Shown here: positions 60,391 through 64,000 of the stretch, piece by piece
Position numbering within the stretch: position 1 is the stretch's first letter
Layout of the letters: every line of letters starts with the position of its first letter
IMG/VR virus record: IMGVR_UViG_3300023245_000006
Coordinates: 1 to 64,000 of that record
Length of the DNA stretch: 64,000 nucleotides
Reading direction: 5' to 3' (one strand)
Origin: a virus
Program-made: the position numbers and the translations under genes
The notes under the pieces: model-generated
The model's input: only the letters and a program-made list of their open reading frames with translations
What the model was told of the DNA's origin: nothing
The model's database searches: none

Positions 60391-60687
60391 TTATACGTGG
60401 CTGACTGGTAGTGGCGCGTGATTTGGATCGGGCAACTTGGTCTGGTTGTCGGCGTCGTGACCTACTGTTTCTGGAGAAGGATACTTTAATCTACCAAAAA
60501 TCGGCTGATGATACGGACTGTCATATCGACCGATTAAGCATCCTTGGTATGCTGAGTGCGAAGAAACAGAAAAATCCGAACAGAGCGATCCAGGGAACTC
60601 CCGTCCCTGCTGGACTTCTGTCATGGGAGATGCGTTATTTTTGGTTTCTTGGCTGCTGTTTTGCATATCTTGGTCTTTCGGTTTCAT
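60391..60687 (-). CDS. Doubtful ORF, 98 aa
   Basis: MKPKDQDMQNSSQETKNNAS..., Ser/Pro/Gln-rich, with a frame of similar length on the other strand. It lies between two solid genes, but no domain or start signal supports it. Confidence 0.35.
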   Translation of the reverse strand: MKPKDQDMQNSSQETKNNASPMTEVQQGREFPGSLCSDFSVSSHSAYQGCLIGRYDSPYHQPIFGRLKYPSPETVGHDADNQTKLPDPNHAPLPVSHV

Positions 60688-60724
60688 CGGGATACCTCAT
60701 CTTGGGCGTAAGAATCTAAATTAG

Positions 60725-62164
60725 TTAAATTGTTACTTGATTGTATCGTTCTGCATTTATGGTTTCCAACATGACATCCAGCGGAGAGATAGTGTTACCC
60801 GAAAGCAACGTCTTCAAGATAGATGGCGAACACCCGCTTACGAGACATGTTCCCTTATCATCCTTGGTGATCGGTGACTGACTGTTTCGGGCATTGACAT
60901 TCCAGAACACCAAGTTTGGTTGCACATATCCTGCTGCTTCATACTTGAGACGGGTAGCCTCATAGTTTGTAACAGACTGTCCACGACAAGCCATATCGAA
61001 TTCCATATCCGAAACAATGTAGAGGGTATCAGGCATATCTTCCTGCGGAACATCATTCCGCATTCCTGTAGTAAGAATCAGATCGAACGTTGCTTGCAAG
61101 TTAGTAGACATATCCCAATCCGCCCTTTCAAGGTTCTGAACCTTCTCTCGAATATTGTTTCCAACAACAGATTGAAGTGTTGGGGTTTCGGAGAACGTGA
61201 AGAACTTGTTGGCAAAGGCACCCTTGTTCTTTTCGGCAAAATAAATTGCCAAAGAGATAGAGACTGCCATTGGTCTGCCAGTCATGCTACCGCTCACATC
61301 CGCAATAACGATTCCGTTGTGCTTGTTCTCTCCGATATAATCAGGTAGAGCATCCCAAAGGACATCCAAAGTATCACTCTTATCACATCGATTCAGAATC
61401 TTTTCAACAATTTCGTAAGGATACAATGTAGATGCATTGATCTTAGTTTCACCCTTCTTAACTGCCGCCAAAAAGTTTTCATAACGTTCCTTATCGTGCT
61501 TACGGAAGGCATCTTTATAGGTCAAAGATGCCTTCGAAGGAACATGAGAATATTCGATCTGGTCCCACTTGTTTGCACAAAGAAGAGGCTCAACAACCTT
61601 TGTCTTCTCACGCATATGAGAAAGAGTTTGACGGTATTCCTTAGATGATAGTCCAAGGTGCTTACGCAAAATCGTAGCAAGTCGTCTAGTTGACTTAGAA
61701 GAAGTATTTTCCGAACAAGACCATTTGAAGATTAGAGAGTTCGTCTCGAACCCCTTGTTCCACTCATTACCCCAAAATTCTAGAGCCTTGTCCCAAGACT
61801 TGGTTCCTTCCAAGAAAAAAAGATCATCATATCGACCATAGAACACGATGTTTTCTAGATTATTTACGACAATAGTTGGATACTCATTGCCCAACCACTT
61901 GATGATTGTTCGGAAAGTCTTACGCTCGCCCATTCCCCCTCGGGCGTCACGGAAATAAAACATGGTTTTTAGAGCCAGTTCTTGATCTTCGGCAAATGCC
62001 TTAGAAAACAAGGAAATAACATCTTCATCAGAACGAGAACGCATAGCACCACCTAGACCAAAGAAATCCAATAGATTACTCAAAGTAGACTTGTGAGTAA
62101 AGGCACCATTCTCGGTTAGAGTGAAATTTTGGTTCTTTTCGATAGAGTTGATTAGTGAGTTCAT
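60725..62164 (-). CDS. TROVE/DUF2828-like vWA protein (Ro60-like)
   Basis: 479 residues. The N-terminal helical part (FRDARGGMGERKTFRTIIKWL) resembles TROVE/DUF2828. The C-terminal vWA has the MIDAS motif GIVIADVSGSMTGRPM, then DWDMSTNLQATFDLIL and LYIVSDMEFDMA. Ro60-type proteins bind small Y-like RNAs and join RNA quality control, in keeping with the RNA ligases here. The leader has GACCAATCAA tandem repeats. Confidence 0.85.
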   Translation of the reverse strand: MNSLINSIEKNQNFTLTENGAFTHKSTLSNLLDFFGLGGAMRSRSDEDVISLFSKAFAEDQELALKTMFYFRDARGGMGERKTFRTIIKWLGNEYPTIVVNNLENIVFYGRYDDLFFLEGTKSWDKALEFWGNEWNKGFETNSLIFKWSCSENTSSKSTRRLATILRKHLGLSSKEYRQTLSHMREKTKVVEPLLCANKWDQIEYSHVPSKASLTYKDAFRKHDKERYENFLAAVKKGETKINASTLYPYEIVEKILNRCDKSDTLDVLWDALPDYIGENKHNGIVIADVSGSMTGRPMAVSISLAIYFAEKNKGAFANKFFTFSETPTLQSVVGNNIREKVQNLERADWDMSTNLQATFDLILTTGMRNDVPQEDMPDTLYIVSDMEFDMACRGQSVTNYEATRLKYEAAGYVQPNLVFWNVNARNSQSPITKDDKGTCLVSGCSPSILKTLLSGNTISPLDVMLETINAERYNQVTI

Positions 62165-62167
62165 ATT

Positions 62168-62212
62168 TTTATTTGGTCTTGATTGGTCTTGATTGGTCTT
62201 GATTGGTCAAGA
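62168..62212 (-). repeat. Tandem repeats in the vWA gene leader
   Basis: GGTCTTGATT units repeat about four times on the + strand just upstream of the ATG at 62164, i.e. GACCAATCAA in the transcript. Confidence 0.8.
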
Positions 62213-62374
62213 TGCTGGTTTTTTCATTAAGATAAGTTGATTGCTGCAAGCACCTTTATATTGTTATGTTATAGATTTTTATTAAATTGTCAAGATGCGT
62301 TTTTTCCATTTTGATTGCTGTCTGCATCTTTATTGATTGATATTTATCATACCAGTTTTTTTGATTAAGTCAAA

Positions 62375-63106
62375 TTATTTAATCTGTTTAAATTCATCGA
62401 TATCTAAGCACCGATAAACTCTATTATTATGAGAATCGAAAACGTAATGACTTTGATGATAGTGACCGAAATAATGAGACTGACATTCTGATAAATCAGA
62501 CATGTGCTGAACCAGTTCCATTTCGTGAATCAATTCACCTAATAGATCACCACCCTGCATGGCCTCTACACCGTGATAGTGCATAACCATAGAGTTTGTC
62601 TCGGCTTTAGATAATCCACAGTTTGTAGGGCCAATGTGCGTCATTAAGATATCAACCTTCTCGATTCGTTCAGGTTCAAAGACCACTTCTTCGTTTTCCC
62701 ACCAAGATTTACCAATAATTCGTTCAGATCGGTCGATAGAGATACCACCACCGATTATCTGAATACGTTTGTCATTAATATCGTATATTGAATAATCCGG
62801 TGAAAAATAAACTCTTTCACCAAATTCTCGATTAGCCCAATGATTTTGATGGAAAAATATGGGATTACTATGGTTCCCTCGACAAATTATTAAATAAGAA
62901 TTGATTTTGGTCATATATTCATATAATTTACGTATTAGATGTCTTTCTTTAATGGGATGGTGGAACCCTTCACCCGCATCACCACAATGTAGAAAGACAC
63001 AATCTTGAAAGTCTTCTGGGATTTTTTTTTCGAAAAGATTAACCAGTTTTAATGAATGTGTATCTCCGATAAGAATAATCGATATATTTTTGAAAGTCGT
63101 TCTCAT
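62375..63106 (-). CDS. Calcineurin-like metallophosphoesterase
   Basis: 243 residues. ILIGDTHSL, LHCGDAGEGF, ICRGNHSNP, LMTHIGPTN and YFGHYHQSHY are the five metallophosphoesterase blocks. Substrate unknown; distinct from the HTH-bearing phosphoesterase at 8.7 kb. Confidence 0.85.
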   Translation of the reverse strand: MRTTFKNISIILIGDTHSLKLVNLFEKKIPEDFQDCVFLHCGDAGEGFHHPIKERHLIRKLYEYMTKINSYLIICRGNHSNPIFFHQNHWANREFGERVYFSPDYSIYDINDKRIQIIGGGISIDRSERIIGKSWWENEEVVFEPERIEKVDILMTHIGPTNCGLSKAETNSMVMHYHGVEAMQGGDLLGELIHEMELVQHMSDLSECQSHYFGHYHQSHYVFDSHNNRVYRCLDIDEFKQIK

Positions 63107-63250
63107 ATTATATATCTATATCAGAATTGTAAACAATGTCGAGAACTTTCTTTTTTAAAATAATTTTTCTCAGATTTTCTATCTAAAAACACCGTAGAAT
63201 CTTTATATAACCAATCTAAAAATTTCTTGGATCTCAATTCTCCACACAAT

Positions 63251-63877
63251 TTAAAACTTCAAAAACATGTTCCAATCCACACAAATTGCCGATTTGATCA
63301 AAATATGTGCTGGAACTGGTTTCGGTTTATTAAGTTGGTATTTAGGAATAATACCAAACTCTTCGGGTGTTCTATCAGCCTTTTTTCTATTTAATTCTGG
63401 GGACGAAATAGCCAAATTCTCCCAAGTGTTTTCACCACCACGACTTCTTGGGTGCATATGCTCTATGGTAGCACTTTTATAAGGAACCACGTCACCCGTC
63501 CATATACACTTTCCTCCATAATGGTTATAGATATTTCTCTTTGTTGCTCGGAACGTCTTGACGGGCATTTTATTATAATTAGAACCCACAATGATAACCG
63601 TAGGAAGTCTGACATCCAAAGAAACCGTTCGGATAGAATCTTCATCGAATTCTCTAGGTGATAAGGTAGCCCATTCTTTCCAAGACAAAGGAATAACCTC
63701 GGTTGGGGCAGAAAAATCAAAATTTCCTTGATCATCTTTCATATATTCGATCTTTAGTGCCTTTTTAGGGTATTTAGATGAGTTCATATCTTCAAGTGCA
63801 TCCTTTACCGTTGTATGTCCTATTGGTTTCCAAGATTTGTTCAATACTAAGACATGTATGTTTAATGCTTTGCTCAT
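63251..63877 (-). CDS. HNH endonuclease
   Basis: 208 residues. CIWTG, then TIEHMHPRSRGGENTWENLA and SPELNRKKADRTPEE form the HNH core (H-x13-N-x8-N/K type). It may be a homing or DNA-processing nuclease. N-terminal half unassigned. Confidence 0.85.
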   Translation of the reverse strand: MSKALNIHVLVLNKSWKPIGHTTVKDALEDMNSSKYPKKALKIEYMKDDQGNFDFSAPTEVIPLSWKEWATLSPREFDEDSIRTVSLDVRLPTVIIVGSNYNKMPVKTFRATKRNIYNHYGGKCIWTGDVVPYKSATIEHMHPRSRGGENTWENLAISSPELNRKKADRTPEEFGIIPKYQLNKPKPVPAHILIKSAICVDWNMFLKF

Positions 63878-63933
63878 AATTAGCCAATTATAATATCCTA
63901 CGAAAAAATGTCAAGAAATAAGTAAGTATTTCC

Positions 63934-64000
63934 GTGCGAGAAAATTTAGAGGAATTATTAACGAAAGTAGAACTTCGTCAGAATGACTTGGAAAAATTAT
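63934..64000 (+). CDS. Possible start of a + strand gene (partial)
   Basis: GTG at 63934 opens VRENLEELLTKVELRQNDLE and runs off the window. AATAAGTA lies 9 nt before it. Weak support. Confidence 0.3.
   Translation, partial: MRENLEELLTKVELRQNDLEKL

Noticed and set aside
60411-60719. + strand 102-aa ORF opposite the doubtful 98-aa ORF
   Set aside because: Isolated on the wrong strand within a leftward block and without promoter or domain.

Overview
The window looks like part of a large T4-related myovirus genome (a jumbo-type phage, or a metagenomic contig of one). The evidence is an adjacent rIIA-rIIB pair, a T4 Rnl1-type RNA ligase, a DNA ligase, a T4-style late promoter motif (TATAAGTA/TATAAATA), a large class II ribonucleotide reductase with two inteins, a DUF2828/TROVE-type vWA protein, many tiny early genes, one tRNA, and low G+C throughout. 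The host cannot be named from the sequence. Shine-Dalgarno sites are nearly absent, and many starts sit 5 to 8 nt after a -10 box.

Layout. 1-14.2 kb: an acidic low-complexity protein, a PD-(D/E)XK nuclease, an AAA ATPase, the intein-bearing nrdJ, and a set of late genes whose products share the N-terminal tag M-x-x-[ND]-D-[TS]-x-[IL]-L-E-x-[LA]-Y. The tag is read here as a capsid-targeting sequence on virion cargo: an ArdC-like antirestriction protein, a GNAT acetyltransferase, a metallopeptidase-like protein and two repeat proteins. 14.3-19.4 kb (+ strand): a sugar-nucleotide reductase, small proteins, then the most notable locus. This is a 540-aa TnpB/Cas12f-like effector, a structured RNA with an 11-nt anti-repeat, a CRISPR array of nine 37-nt repeats, and a DNA-binding-like ORF closed by a terminator. 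No cas1/cas2 is visible.

19.7-37.6 kb (- strand): an early region of DUF932, RHH, rIIA, rIIB and dozens of small unknown genes. Most have their own TTGACA-N16/17-TANNNT promoter placed so close to the ATG that the mRNAs should be leaderless. A second class of genes has G-free, A/C-rich leaders with tandem repeats. The region ends in five tandem paralogues built of HREDGPA repeats. 37.6-39.1 kb: gene-free, repeat-rich and A+T-rich, a candidate replication or regulatory region.

39.1-44.2 kb: a large tagged cargo protein, then + strand tail and lysis-like genes carrying an obviously foreign, G+C-richer block. 44.2-63.9 kb (- strand): nucleic acid repair and metabolism genes. These include a macro domain, SLOG protein, two RNA ligases, HD hydrolase, adenine methylase-like protein, a DNA ligase fractured by a split intein with a Vsr-like homing endonuclease between the halves, a HAD phosphatase, an MBL-fold protein, dCMP deaminase, vWA/TROVE protein, a phosphoesterase and an HNH nuclease. 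An IS605-type TnpB gene is inserted among them.

How it may work together: tagged cargo and ArdC would protect incoming DNA. RNA ligases, a PNK-like kinase and the TROVE-like protein fit RNA repair, and the macro, 2H-like and MBL proteins could counter nucleotide-signal defences. The compact type V-like CRISPR locus could act against competitors or on gene expression. All functions are inferred from sequence motifs read by eye.
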